Of a stretch of DNA of 64,000 nucleotides, positions 44,801-55,152 are shown piece by piece (positions within the stretch are counted from its first letter, which is position 1; each line of letters begins with the position of its first letter). Origin of the DNA: Pseudomonas agarici. GTDB taxonomy: Bacteria > Pseudomonadota > Gammaproteobacteria > Pseudomonadales > Pseudomonadaceae. The DNA is taken from assembly GCF_900109755.1 (NCBI RefSeq), contig NZ_FOAR01000017.1:61931-125930 (forward strand). The letters are read 5' to 3'. The notes beneath the pieces are model-generated. The model searched no databases. It saw only the letters and a list, made by a program, of their open reading frames with translations, and was not told the origin of the DNA. Position numbers and translations under genes: made by a program.

Positions 44801-46630
44801 ACCAAGTTGAGCGAACCGTTGGCCAAAAGGAGTGTTGCGCGTTGGAAGCTGGCGACTCAAGGCGAGACGGCCAAGCGGGTGACCTATGAGCGACGCACCG
44901 AACTGCTCGGCGAGATGACCACCTTGCTGGAGGCCAATTTGCAGAACTATGGCCGACAACTGGAGTTGAGCCTGAGGCTGATGGCCGATCACCGGCTGAC
45001 CAAGGTGGTACGGCCCTTTCAGATCAATGCCCTGGAAAGTGGGGTGGTTGAGCTGCAGACCTTGCTCCATGCCCACCAGACCTGGTTGATGGAAAGATTT
45101 GAGCAGCCACACTCGGTCATTTCCCATCAACCTGAAGAGCAACTGGACCCCGTGTCGATACAGGCCGAATGGGAGCGCGATGCCGCCGCCACGGACAAAT
45201 CGCTCGGCTGGGCCTTGCAGCAACGGGATTGGCTCAATCAATTGAGGCAGATACGCGACGGTCGCGAAAATTACCAGAAAGTGATTGCCACCGTCGGCTG
45301 GGGCTCTATCGAGGTGGAAGTCCGTGCCTGCAAGATTGCGCAGTTGAAGAACCGCTTTGCCCTGGGCGAAATGTCGCCCGAGGTGCTCGGCCAGGAGATG
45401 TTCGACGCGATCTGGGATCAGTTCGAGCGCTTGCATGTGTCTTATTACTCTTCTCTCGATGCCATGGTGGAGGGCAATCTATCGTCCGGCGAGCGTGTCG
45501 AGCTGCTGGAGTCGGTGGTCGAACAATCCGCCGATCTGCGGGAAAAGTTCGAATTCTATTTGGCGACGCTGGTCAGTCGTGGTCTGCCCACGGAGAAACT
45601 GGATCGGGTGATCGCATCGCTGACGGCGATTGCACAGGACACCGGAGAGGATCTGCGTCGGTTGCTGGGTATCGATGACTGGGAGCTGCCGCCCGAGCCG
45701 GTTGCCGGCCCATCGACCGCAAAGAGCCGCAGAAAAGTCATCCGCACGCGCCACCAGCAGTTGTTGTCCGGTGAGGTCAAGGCGCCGACCTCGGCGGATG
45801 GCGAGGAGACCGTGGAGGTCAGCGATGCCTATGGGCGGGTGATCGAGACCTTCCGGCAAAATACCACCGATGGGCTCTGGGAAGCGGTCGTCGCTCCGGC
45901 AGTACCCGGCAAGCCGGTGCTGGTCAAACCTCGGGTCGGCTTGGAAACGCGAGTGTCCAGCGCGCGCCAGTTGCTCAACGACGAATCCTCGGCGATCGAG
46001 CGGGTCATGAAGCAGGCCGTGCGTTCCAATGCGCCCCGGGCTCAGGAGGACATCCTGCGTCTGCAAGCCGAGGCGATGGAACAGCAGGCCAGCGAGATCG
46101 ACAAGCTCCTGGCCGTGGCGCAAACACCTCCGCGCAACCCGGATCGGGTCAGAAATGCCCAGGCGGTGGTGCGCCAGTTGCGCGAGGCCGCACCGCGGTT
46201 GCTGGCGGCCGGGCAACGCGCCCGTATCGCCGCGATCAAGGCTAACCCACCGGAAATGCCGCGTATCGACTACCTGCTGGGGTTGGGCGAGGTGAGCGTT
46301 CGTAAGGAGGGTGCGCGGACCCTGCTTGGCAAGCATGACTTCCTGCAGGAGTATGCGCTGCTCGATAAGGACGATAAGCCGCTGTGGTACGCGCACTTTC
46401 ACTACGCGAGTGTGAAGGCACTGGACACGGCCTTCGAGGCCGCCCATCTGAAAACTGCCGAGCAGCGTAAGCTCGGCGGCAAGTATCAGTCACTGGAGCA
46501 GGAGAGGGCCTTCAAGAAGATCCAGACGGGGCAGGGCGGCAGTGCCAGCCTGGCGTTGCAGATCTATCGCAGTCGAATCGATCTGGCCGAGGCGCAACAG
46601 CATTTTTTCCCGGCTGATCGCCTCGGCTGA
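41807..46630 (+). CDS. Giant dermonecrotic-toxin-like protein with unrecognised C-terminus, paralogue A
   Basis: 1,607 residues with no signal peptide. The N-terminal head (LVQEVLDEHYGAFDLSAERV) is like that of the NEL proteins. A mid-region block reads MFLIGPRDMSRGPLILYRPLF and ALLAAIREPGDLQRSVL. A hydrophobic pair lies at about 754-821 (LPFAGLLPYIGRLVEVLAWLV and ADLLFNLAALLLHY). The second half is mostly charged and helical. Near the end RRKVIRTRHQQLL introduces a final part with LQEYALLDKDDKPLWYAHFHY (about 1512-1534). No LRR, NEL or other catalytic motif was recognised. GAGGA lies about 10 bases before the ATG. It is followed by its paralogue after 80 bases, probably in one transcript. 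Confidence 0.75.
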   Translation: MSTQSPVADSQSMDPTSVAKALFADPPTLLAVATPLVQEVLDEHYGAFDLSAERVRLAVPYWVLAQGIDGAPAGHNYYSLSEVILERFALRAPVWGASRSLRGDAHNLLWRDPPPVARKPLAIDLDGLLKRLDQAAARSLLENLKQQLIEYWNQSPQGHGPSRWARLAVAIGRLLVAGQTPGRRGLPDLSRLPFYMGHSPTDANGESRPLDIRAFETRVFSVDAQGRRYPELFPVIDFLRYDENLQPLAYPLYFQPAEGGLRPGKLDTAELVAMLIGNRTVGRSLEIRQSLVWRWNEPAEVIGDSLTKGLLEYQLQALSALPAGDLQSRSHLQRWVDDITDPGRWFALPARSYDAGRFQVLRQERCGPAALGVTSASLPGWLLDASIADRASYSQLLAGLARQQCESAGRYFLEDIGTLNEFAARRLQELMHEDHPAVAIDPNTVRLNIDKLDYSATQTLDPQQAQVTVAVDMSLVELALANLGGMRHTGMRIRIEARGLAQPVPDWMTPDYLRGLVTRADIGQAYPDLLKAKLISDVDEAKRQEALFAAQWRARLPLQAMELKIRGELGFSLDGFRYVQAVVQPAGPGRWVDGAETVLRPLAFKAKADWQADRVQAMFLIGPRDMSRGPLILYRPLFLQQPLRQFETSQALLAAIREPGDLQRSVLTWMSETARPRYDHNGFEAPHIQQFLGGDEFAPPPPKPAPATLAVDTVEGEYLSAIFISMVKAQVEQADRQSVSNAEQRWADWKAGAWQVLLSITQLPFAGLLPYIGRLVEVLAWLVTLEIGHDDLRALDSDNRLERSAGAADLLFNLAALLLHYRATASASDIEVPPLRPLEPPSVAVLPAPTIARVPDLPRAELSAWSLSGWPVPEALMKRVRPYRLRAFDQPVSALAQLGRVADSGVARGLVHIEDAGKGKWCALILGDLYEVAWEAEADGVRIVDAHGNAGPWVRSDEQGRWSLDMRLRGGSPPKRAPAGGSQTVIEERAELVELNRQTKLSEPLAKRSVARWKLATQGETAKRVTYERRTELLGEMTTLLEANLQNYGRQLELSLRLMADHRLTKVVRPFQINALESGVVELQTLLHAHQTWLMERFEQPHSVISHQPEEQLDPVSIQAEWERDAAATDKSLGWALQQRDWLNQLRQIRDGRENYQKVIATVGWGSIEVEVRACKIAQLKNRFALGEMSPEVLGQEMFDAIWDQFERLHVSYYSSLDAMVEGNLSSGERVELLESVVEQSADLREKFEFYLATLVSRGLPTEKLDRVIASLTAIAQDTGEDLRRLLGIDDWELPPEPVAGPSTAKSRRKVIRTRHQQLLSGEVKAPTSADGEETVEVSDAYGRVIETFRQNTTDGLWEAVVAPAVPGKPVLVKPRVGLETRVSSARQLLNDESSAIERVMKQAVRSNAPRAQEDILRLQAEAMEQQASEIDKLLAVAQTPPRNPDRVRNAQAVVRQLREAAPRLLAAGQRARIAAIKANPPEMPRIDYLLGLGEVSVRKEGARTLLGKHDFLQEYALLDKDDKPLWYAHFHYASVKALDTAFEAAHLKTAEQRKLGGKYQSLEQERAFKKIQTGQGGSASLALQIYRSRIDLAEAQQHFFPADRLG

Positions 46631-46710
46631 CGCGATACTCCACTACCGCCCGAGAGTTGGCGGGGTCTTGTCAACTGGCCGCTTTCCCTCTTTTAAAGGA
46701 TTGCGGCCCC

Positions 46711-49700
46711 ATGACCTCGCTGGAGACTTCACTGCAACAGTACCGCAACACTGCCCGCGCCTTGTTCGCCGCGCGACCGACGTTGTCGTCGGTGGTGCAA
46801 TCGCTGGTTCAGGCGGCATTGGACCAGCATGTTCCCAACCTGCGGGTCCAGGGGCAGCGGATCCTGGCTGACACCCTCTGGCTAGGGGAGCGGCAGTTGG
46901 ACTCCAGCTACCGCTATAGCGCGTTGTCCGAGGTGTTGTTGCGGCGCTTCAACGAGGGCTGGAGCCCGCGCTATGACGGTCCCGGTTTGCTGTTGGTGAG
47001 CCGGACACCCGGCTCGTCGGCGGATGTTCCCGTTGCTGCGGTAGACCTGCAGCGGCTGGGCGCGACGATCAATAGTTGGGGCGATGCCTTGCTCGAAGTG
47101 TTCAAGACACGACTGGTCACGTTCTGGAATGAGCCGGTGCCCGAATGGGCGGGCAAGGTGCCAGGATCGGACGCCTGGGTGCCCGGTTGGGATCGGCACT
47201 CGCCGCAGATTCCCAGCCGTTGCGCGGCGCTGTCGAACCTGTTGTTTGTGTCAATGTACGGTGCCGGACGCCTGCCCAATAGCCAGGCGTTCCAGGCTAA
47301 CCAGTTGCTACCCAAAGCGCTGGTCAGCGAAGACCAGCCGACACGCGACAGTTTGCTGGGCAAGCAAGCCCTGGTTGCCTATCTGCTCTATGCCAGGGGA
47401 CGGCGAGAACCATTCGGTGTCACGCCGGTCGCGGTGGTTTTCGCCCGCCAGTTGTCGACGCAAACCTTTGCCTATTTCCTGCTGCGCCCAGGTCAGGATG
47501 TGCAACGCCTGGGGCACATCGATGAGCTTTGGACGCTATTGCGTGGCCAACTGGCGGATCCCGGTCGGCTGGAGCTGATCCCTTCACAATTGAATGTTTT
47601 CGACAACCTGGCCGGCGCCTTGCTGGAAAATCAGTTGCAGTCGCTGGAACGGCTGCCGCGTGGCGTGAGTGACGGCGCTGGCCAGTCCTGGCTGGCGCGC
47701 ATCGAGCATGTCACCGATCCGCAATACTGGTTCGTCATGCCTGAGCCCGCGCCACTCACTCGTCTGCAAAGGCGGGTGCGCGAGGCCGCGCCGCTGTGGT
47801 TGTTGAACGCGGCGGATAGCGACCGGCGCGACTATGCCGGGCTGCTGTCGACCCTGGTCACGGCGCTGGGCAAGTCGTCATCGCACACTCTTTTCGACGA
47901 CATCAGTTCGTTGTCGGGCTTCAGCCGCCAGGCGCTCAGGGAGGCCATGGTGCGACGGCATCCGCAGATGCCCGAGATCCGCATGCAGGATATCCAGCTC
48001 AGGCTGGAGAAATATCGGCGCAAGCCGATGCTGCCGGATGTGCTGGGCGAGTTCGAGGAAGTCCAGCTAACGCTGCCCGAACTGGCCCTGGAAAATCTCG
48101 ACGATTTTCGTTTCGGCGCCACCCGGATGCATATCCGGCTCGCGGATGATAGCCCGCCGCCGGACTGGATGACGGCCGACTATCTGGTGGAACTGGTCAA
48201 CGCCGTGGATATTGGTGCTCGTTACCCGGCTTACTTGCGCCAGCGGCTATTGGCCGATAACCGTTATGCGCTGGTGCGCCAGCAGCGCTTTTTTCGGCAG
48301 ATTCGTGCCCAGTTGCCCCTGACGGCACTGGAACTCAAGCTCCGTGGCGAGCAGGGAGTCACCGAGCGGGGCTACCGATGGGTCAAGGCGATATTGGCGT
48401 TCGATGCCCATGAACGCGAGGTCGACGGTTTGCCGATCGTGCTCCGGCCCCTGGCCTTTCGGGCCAGTCCCGAGGCGAGCCCGGACAAAGTGACAGGGAT
48501 GTTTCTTATCGAACCCAGGGACTTTGCCCAGGGGCCGCATGTGCTGTACCGGCCACTGTTCGATCCGCCCCTGAGCGAATATGCCAGCCGGTCGGCGCTG
48601 CTGGCGGCGATCGCAAAGCCCGGAGCCTTGCAGGACAGTGTGCTGGCTTGGCTCGCTAGCCACAGAGTCGCCGTGTATGCCAACGGCGGTTTCCGCCAAC
48701 CTCATATCGGCGCGCTATTGCCAGGCGATGAAGCCGCGCCGTTGCCGGCACTACCGGCCCCGGCCACCTTGGGCTGCGAGGAAGTGACCGAGGGCTATAT
48801 CCATCATCTGTTTCATGCCTGCATCAATGCCGTCATTCAACAGGCCGATATACAGTTGTTATCGAATGCGGAAAAACGCTGGGCGCGCTTGAAGGACAGC
48901 GGCTGGCAACTGTTCAGTTCATGGCTGATGTTCGCCAGCGGTCCCTTGACCCAGGCCGGCTGGCTGATTCTGCTCTACCGAGGGGTTCGCCAGGATCTGC
49001 CGGGGTTGTTGGGCGACGACGAGGAAGCCCGGGCCCAGGCCTGGGCCGATATGCTGAGCAACCTGGCGGCACTGCTGTTACACGAGGTGATAGCGGGCGG
49101 GCGTGAAGCACCGCCGGAGCGGGCGGATAAGCGGGTGCTGCTGGTGACTGAGGGCGAGGTGCGGCTGGAGCGGATCACCTCGCCTTTGACCGCCGATGAT
49201 TGGCCCCAGATGCCTTTCGACCTGTCCTGGTCGAATCCGCGTCGTGCCCTGTCGGCGGCCTCGCGTCTAGCGTTGGAAAAGTTCAGCGTCAAGGTCTTCG
49301 AGACGCCTGTGCGGCTGGAGAGTCTCGGTGCGGTCTCTGCAAGTGGTCCGAATAAGGGCCTGGTGCATCTTGGCGATGCTCGGGACAAGGGTTGGCACGT
49401 ACTGATCGAGAACGTTCTGTATCGGGTGGCATGGAGCGACGACGGTCCCCGTGTGGTCGATGCCATGGGAGCTCCAGGACCGTTTCTGGACCGGGACGGA
49501 CAAGATCGCTGGCGCCTGGACCTGCGCTTGCGCCTGCGTGGAGGCAGCGGTCGCGAAACCGTGCAGGCGCGCCTGCAACGCAAACTGCGCGACCGCGCCA
49601 CCGCGTTGCATGGGCAAATCAGCCAAGCGTCGGCACGTATCGGTAGTCTGATCGGCGAAGCTGAAACGCTGCGCAAGCGCCTGGAAACCATGAGCGAGGG

Positions 49701-51477
49701 CAAGACCGCGAAAAACTTCAGCGATCGCCAACGCAGTGACAAACGCCGCGAATACCTGGGCAAGCTGGAGGATTTGCAGGTGGTCCTCGAAGAGAAAGTC
49801 GGCCTTGTCAAAGAACTCAATGACAATCGCCAGGTGGTGCCCAAGCCGCAGATGCTGGTGGCGGCCTTGGCGGACAGCGTGCGCAATTGCCGGACGTTGT
49901 TGAACGTATCCCTGACGGTGGGCCGCGAAGGCAGCCTGAGTGCTCAAGAGATCGGCGAAATGATTGCCGGCAACACCGATGCCCGCTATGCCCAGGTCGT
50001 TGCCAACCTGAAGAACAATGTCGAGATCACCGACAAGCAGATCCTCTGGAGTACCAAGGAATACGCCGCGCTCGATGAGTTGCGAGCGATTCCCGAAGGG
50101 GGGGCGGCGCAAGCCGATGCCCTGCAACAGGCAGTGATAGAGCCGTTTACACCGCTGGACTGGCAGGCAGTGCAACTACCGACCCTACTGGCTTTGACCC
50201 TGGACGAGTTGCCCTTGCAGATCACCTTGCAACTGGATGATCAGATATTCGCGGCCATCAAGCACAGTGCCGAGCAGACCCGATACGTAACCAACACTAT
50301 CAATCGCCTGAGTGCCGAGGATCCGCGCCAGGACCGGATTGACGCCTTGCTGACGGCAATCGGTCGCTACGACGAGACCCGCGACCTGCTCGATTACCTC
50401 AAGACGCTGATGCCGGGCCAGCGTCTGCTTGAATATGCCCGCCGCTTATCCGAGCTGTTGGCGCAGCTGCGCGACGGTGCGTTGAGCAGTCTTTCCGGGT
50501 TATGGGACGAGGCCGAACCGGTTGAACCCGAACCCGCGCCCAGACCTGGTCCGGCGGTTGGTGGCAGGCGGAAGAAGTTTATCCGCACGCGCAATCGCGA
50601 GGTTTATGTTGGCCGGATACGCGAACGCACGCCCGAGCAGGAGGATGAAATCGTCGAGATCACCGATCCCAACGGCGCACTGGTGTCGGCCTTCAAGGAG
50701 AACAAGGAGCATGCCGGAGATACTTTTTGGGAGGAGGTCAAGCCCAAGCCGGCGCCCGCCCCAGCGAGCCGGCGTAACGTTGGCCTATCCCGACTGGTGA
50801 CTCAGGCGCAAGCTGAACTCGATGGCGTCAAGGCCTTGATTCTCCAAGTCACCGCGTTGACCGGCACGTCCAAGGATCCCCGCGATCTGCAAGGTATCCT
50901 GGAACTCAAAGGGCAGACACTCAATACCCTGGCGAACGACATCCAACAGGTACTCAATGACGGCAGTGGGGCATCCGCGTCGGTGAAAACCGCCCAGGCA
51001 CTCAAGGACTCCCTGCGCCAGGAAGCCACTCGCCTGGTTGCCGAAGGGCGTAAGGCGCGTATCGCCGCGATCAAGAGCAATGCGCCGCGGCTGGCACGTT
51101 TGCAGTATTTGCAAGAACAGGACCAGGTGGATATTCACCGCGCCGGCGGGCGACAGGCGCAGCGCCAGGGCGGCTTTCTGCAAGAGTATGTGATCAGTAA
51201 TAAGGACGGCAGCCCCCTGTGGTATGCGCATTTTCATTATCCGGCGGCCACCACGGTCGATACGGAGTTTGTCAGCGCGCATCTGAAGACCCTCGCGCAA
51301 CGTTACCTGGGTCGCAAGGCCCAGGCCACGGCTCGCCAGCAGGCGGCGGCGAAGATCGAGGCCGGGCAGGGTGGCCGAGCGCAATTGACACTGGATATCC
51401 ACCGTGCCCGGATTCTCGATAAGGGCATGGCCCAGGCGTTGTTTTTCGATACCGACGAACCGGACAGGGCCGGCTGA
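46711..51477 (+). CDS. Giant dermonecrotic-toxin-like protein with unrecognised C-terminus, paralogue B
   Basis: 1,588 residues, alignable with the preceding protein throughout: head (LVQAALDQHVPNLRVQGQR, YSALSEVLLRRF), mid block MFLIEPRDFAQGPHVLYRPLF and ALLAAIAKPGALQDSVL, hydrophobic region at about 733-767 (LFSSWLMFASGPLTQAGWLIL), RRKKFIRTRNREV, and LQEYVISNKDGSPLWYAHFHY near residue 1503. Sequence has drifted widely, so the duplication is not recent. The start MTSLETSLQQ at 46711 has AAAGGA in front; an upstream frame extension of 18 codons is less likely. No enzymatic motif identified. Confidence 0.75.
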   Translation: MTSLETSLQQYRNTARALFAARPTLSSVVQSLVQAALDQHVPNLRVQGQRILADTLWLGERQLDSSYRYSALSEVLLRRFNEGWSPRYDGPGLLLVSRTPGSSADVPVAAVDLQRLGATINSWGDALLEVFKTRLVTFWNEPVPEWAGKVPGSDAWVPGWDRHSPQIPSRCAALSNLLFVSMYGAGRLPNSQAFQANQLLPKALVSEDQPTRDSLLGKQALVAYLLYARGRREPFGVTPVAVVFARQLSTQTFAYFLLRPGQDVQRLGHIDELWTLLRGQLADPGRLELIPSQLNVFDNLAGALLENQLQSLERLPRGVSDGAGQSWLARIEHVTDPQYWFVMPEPAPLTRLQRRVREAAPLWLLNAADSDRRDYAGLLSTLVTALGKSSSHTLFDDISSLSGFSRQALREAMVRRHPQMPEIRMQDIQLRLEKYRRKPMLPDVLGEFEEVQLTLPELALENLDDFRFGATRMHIRLADDSPPPDWMTADYLVELVNAVDIGARYPAYLRQRLLADNRYALVRQQRFFRQIRAQLPLTALELKLRGEQGVTERGYRWVKAILAFDAHEREVDGLPIVLRPLAFRASPEASPDKVTGMFLIEPRDFAQGPHVLYRPLFDPPLSEYASRSALLAAIAKPGALQDSVLAWLASHRVAVYANGGFRQPHIGALLPGDEAAPLPALPAPATLGCEEVTEGYIHHLFHACINAVIQQADIQLLSNAEKRWARLKDSGWQLFSSWLMFASGPLTQAGWLILLYRGVRQDLPGLLGDDEEARAQAWADMLSNLAALLLHEVIAGGREAPPERADKRVLLVTEGEVRLERITSPLTADDWPQMPFDLSWSNPRRALSAASRLALEKFSVKVFETPVRLESLGAVSASGPNKGLVHLGDARDKGWHVLIENVLYRVAWSDDGPRVVDAMGAPGPFLDRDGQDRWRLDLRLRLRGGSGRETVQARLQRKLRDRATALHGQISQASARIGSLIGEAETLRKRLETMSEGKTAKNFSDRQRSDKRREYLGKLEDLQVVLEEKVGLVKELNDNRQVVPKPQMLVAALADSVRNCRTLLNVSLTVGREGSLSAQEIGEMIAGNTDARYAQVVANLKNNVEITDKQILWSTKEYAALDELRAIPEGGAAQADALQQAVIEPFTPLDWQAVQLPTLLALTLDELPLQITLQLDDQIFAAIKHSAEQTRYVTNTINRLSAEDPRQDRIDALLTAIGRYDETRDLLDYLKTLMPGQRLLEYARRLSELLAQLRDGALSSLSGLWDEAEPVEPEPAPRPGPAVGGRRKKFIRTRNREVYVGRIRERTPEQEDEIVEITDPNGALVSAFKENKEHAGDTFWEEVKPKPAPAPASRRNVGLSRLVTQAQAELDGVKALILQVTALTGTSKDPRDLQGILELKGQTLNTLANDIQQVLNDGSGASASVKTAQALKDSLRQEATRLVAEGRKARIAAIKSNAPRLARLQYLQEQDQVDIHRAGGRQAQRQGGFLQEYVISNKDGSPLWYAHFHYPAATTVDTEFVSAHLKTLAQRYLGRKAQATARQQAAAKIEAGQGGRAQLTLDIHRARILDKGMAQALFFDTDEPDRAG

Positions 51478-51794
51478 AAAAAGTGGCTCGGTGTTCAATG
51501 CCTGTCAGTGAGGAACGATCTTAGGCCCGCTCGCCACATTGGTCGCAACTTTCGGCTCCCGGTCGAGGTCAGTGTTTCAAATGGTGCGACAGACTGGCTT
51601 TTGCGCCGCACAGGGGGGCCAACAAAGGTGCTGAGCCAGTGTGGCGAGCCCGTGCTCAAACGCACGTTGGCTTAACTGACAGATAGTAGCATCGGCGCTG
51701 GGTGTCGGCGTTTCAGCCGCTATCGAGACAGACATCCGCGTGTGGCTGGGCTAAGGTGTGTCAGAGTTTTTCATCGATATCGGGAGTACCCTGC
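51478..51794. other. Spacer between the giant-gene block and gnd, holding a degenerate REP pair
   Basis: 317 bases without a gene. It contains two inverted REP-like heads and, near the right end, presumably the promoter of gnd-zwf, though no clear -35/-10 pair or HexR-like dyad was seen. Confidence 0.5.
51529..51649. repeat. REPIN-like pair of inverted REP heads
   Basis: GCTCGCCACATTGG (51529-51542) and CCAGTGTGGCGAGC (51636-51649) are inverted copies differing at one base, about 93 bases apart. TGTGGCGAGC is the usual head of REP sequences in fluorescent pseudomonads; two inverted heads make a REPIN. Confidence 0.5.
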
Positions 51795-52771
<977 letters not shown>

Positions 52772-52775
<4 letters not shown>

Positions 52776-54295
52776 CTGCCATCCGTAGCAAACGCAAAGC
52801 CGAACCGGCGCCGCCGACCACGTTGTTTCTCTTCGGCGCCCATGGCGACCTGGTCAAACGCCTGCTGATGCCGGCGCTGTATAACCTCAGTCGCGATGGT
52901 CTGGTGGGCGATAACCTGCACATCGTCGGCGTCGATCACAACGCCATCAGCGATGCCGACTTCGCCCGGAAGCTGGAAGATTTCAGCCGTGCCGAGGTCG
53001 CCGCCAAGAGCAAAAAAAGCCCGGAGGAGGCGCTGGACGCGGCGCTCTGGAGCAAACTGGCGAAGAACATCAGCTACGTCCAGGGCGACTTTCTCGACGA
53101 TTCGACCTACGCGGCGCTGGCCGACAAAATTGCCGCCAACGGCACCGGCAATGCAGTGTTCTATCTTGCCACCGCCCCGCGCTTTTTCGGTGAAGTGGCG
53201 CGACGCCTGGGCGCGGCGGGCCTGCTTGAGGAAACCCCCGAGGCGTTTCGCCGGGTGGTGATCGAAAAACCCTTCGGTTGCGACCTGGCCACCGCCGAGA
53301 CACTCAACGCCTGTCTGCTCAAGGTGATGAGCGAGAAGCAGATCTATCGCATCGACCATTACCTGGGCAAGGAAACCGTACAGAACATCTTGGTCAGCCG
53401 CTTCTCCAACGGCCTGTTCGAGGCGTTCTGGAACAACCATTACATCGACCATGTGCAGATCACCGCCGCCGAAACCGTCGGTGTCGAAACCCGTGGCAGT
53501 TTCTACGAGCATACCGGCGCGCTGCGTGACATGGTGCCCAATCACCTGTTCCAGTTGCTGGCGATGGTGGCGATGGAACCGCCAGCGGCGTTCGGTGCCG
53601 ACGCGGTGCGCGGAGAAAAGGCCAAGGTGATTGGCGCGATCCGTCCCTGGAGTATCGAAGAGGCACGGGCCAACTCGGTGCGTGGCCAGTACCAGGCGGG
53701 TGAACTGGGCGGTAAGTCCCTGCCCGGTTACCGTGAGGAAGACCATGTGGCACCGGACAGCAACACCGAAACCTATGTGGCCCTCAAGGTGATGATCGAC
53801 AACTGGCGCTGGGTCGGCGTGCCGTTCTACCTGCGCACCGGCAAGCGCATGAGCGTGCGCGATACGGAAATCGCCATCTGCTTCAAGCCGGCGCCGTATG
53901 CGCAGTTCCGCGACACCGAGGTCGAGCGCCTGCAACCGACCTACCTGAAGATCCAGATTCAGCCCAACGAAGGCATGTGGTTCGACCTGCTGGCCAAGCG
54001 TCCGGGGCCGGCGCTGGACATGGCCAATGTCGAGCTGGGTTTCGCCTACAAGGATTTCTTCGAGGTGCAACCTTCCACTGGCTACGAAACGCTGATCTAC
54101 GATTGTCTGACTGGCGACCAGACGCTGTTCCAGCGCGCCGACAATATCGAGAACGGCTGGCGGGCCGTGCAACCGTTCCTCGATGCCTGGCGCGAGGACA
54201 ATCAGGTGCAGGGCTACAAGGCTGGCGAAAACGGTCCCGAAGCAGGCAACGAGTTATTGGCCCGTGATGGCCGTGTCTGGCATAGCCTTGGATGA
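52772..54295 (+). CDS. zwf: Glucose-6-phosphate 1-dehydrogenase
   Basis: 507 residues, oxidises glucose 6-phosphate to 6-phosphogluconolactone, feeding the pentose phosphate and Entner-Doudoroff routes. The nucleotide motif is GAHGDLVKRLLMPALYNL, the active site RIDHYLGKETVQN with catalytic His, then FLRTGKRM and IQPNEGMWF. The ATG overlaps the gnd stop, and the zwf stop overlaps the next ATG by four bases. Pseudomonads carry more than one zwf; this one is paired with the short gnd rather than with pgl-eda. Confidence 0.93.
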
Positions 54296-55116
54296 GTGGC
54301 ACGGCGCGGTATCCGATCCGGCTGGTGCTCAGCGATATGGACGGGACCCTGTTGCGTCCCGATCACAGCCTCAGTCGGCGTACCGTCGAGGCGGTGCGGG
54401 CTTTGCGGGCGGCGGGGGTGTTCTTCAGCCTCGCCACCGGGCGTCCACCGCGAGCGATGCGCGAGCAGATCGAGGCCCTGGGCGTCGACCTGCCGGTGGC
54501 GGCGTTCAATGGCGGCACGTTAATGCACCCCGATGGCCGCTATCTAGTCACCCACTACGTGCCACGGGACGCGGCGATTTGCACCCTGGAGCTGCTCTCC
54601 CGACATGAGGACGTCGAGGTCTGGGTATTTGCCGACAACCAGTGGCTGCTGCGTAATCCCCACGGCCCCCTGGTGCCTCGGGAACAGCATGCGCTGGGTT
54701 ATCCGCCGACGGTGGTGGAGGATTTCGGTCCGTACCTGGAGCGTATCGACAAGATCGTCGGCGCCAGCGGCAATGCACAGTTGCTGATCGACCTGGAGGC
54801 GCTGTTGCAGCCGTTGGTAGCGGATCAGGCGCTGGCCAGTCGTTCGCAGCGGGCCTACCTGGATATCACCGCGAGGCAGGCCAACAAGGGCGAGGCGCTT
54901 GTGACGCTGGCGAAGTGGCTCGGCGTGCCACTGGAACAGACGGCGGCCATCGGCGATGGCGGCAACGACCCGGCGATGTTTCACCGGGCCGGGCTGGCGA
55001 TTGCCATGGGCCAGGCCGAAGAGGCGATCAAGCGCCAGGCGGATGCAGTGACCGGCAGCAATACCGAGGACGGCGCGGCGCGGGCCATCGAGGAGCTGAT
55101 CCTGGCTCGGCGCTAG
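54292..55116 (+). CDS. Cof-type HAD-IIB sugar-phosphatase-like hydrolase
   Basis: 274 residues. Motif I is LVLSDMDGTLL (nucleophile Asp), motif II SLATGRPPRAM, motif III in the NKGEALVTLAKWLGV lysine helix, motif IV AIGDGGNDPAMF. The IIB cap lies between motifs II and III. Members dephosphorylate sugar phosphates or related metabolites. Coupling to zwf by an ATGA overlap suggests a role around glucose 6-phosphate metabolism, for example clearing a side product; substrate unproven. Confidence 0.85.
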   Translation: MSGTARYPIRLVLSDMDGTLLRPDHSLSRRTVEAVRALRAAGVFFSLATGRPPRAMREQIEALGVDLPVAAFNGGTLMHPDGRYLVTHYVPRDAAICTLELLSRHEDVEVWVFADNQWLLRNPHGPLVPREQHALGYPPTVVEDFGPYLERIDKIVGASGNAQLLIDLEALLQPLVADQALASRSQRAYLDITARQANKGEALVTLAKWLGVPLEQTAAIGDGGNDPAMFHRAGLAIAMGQAEEAIKRQADAVTGSNTEDGAARAIEELILARR

Positions 55117-55121
55117 TGGCC

Positions 55122-55152
55122 TTGAGGGCGCCAAAGACGGCCATCCCCTCAA
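55122..55152. terminator. Inverted repeat between convergent HAD and nhaB genes
   Basis: TTGAGGG (55122-55128) and CCCTCAA (55146-55152), 17 bases apart, just after the HAD gene and overlapping the nhaB stop. A short shared terminator is possible; the stem is modest. Confidence 0.3.
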
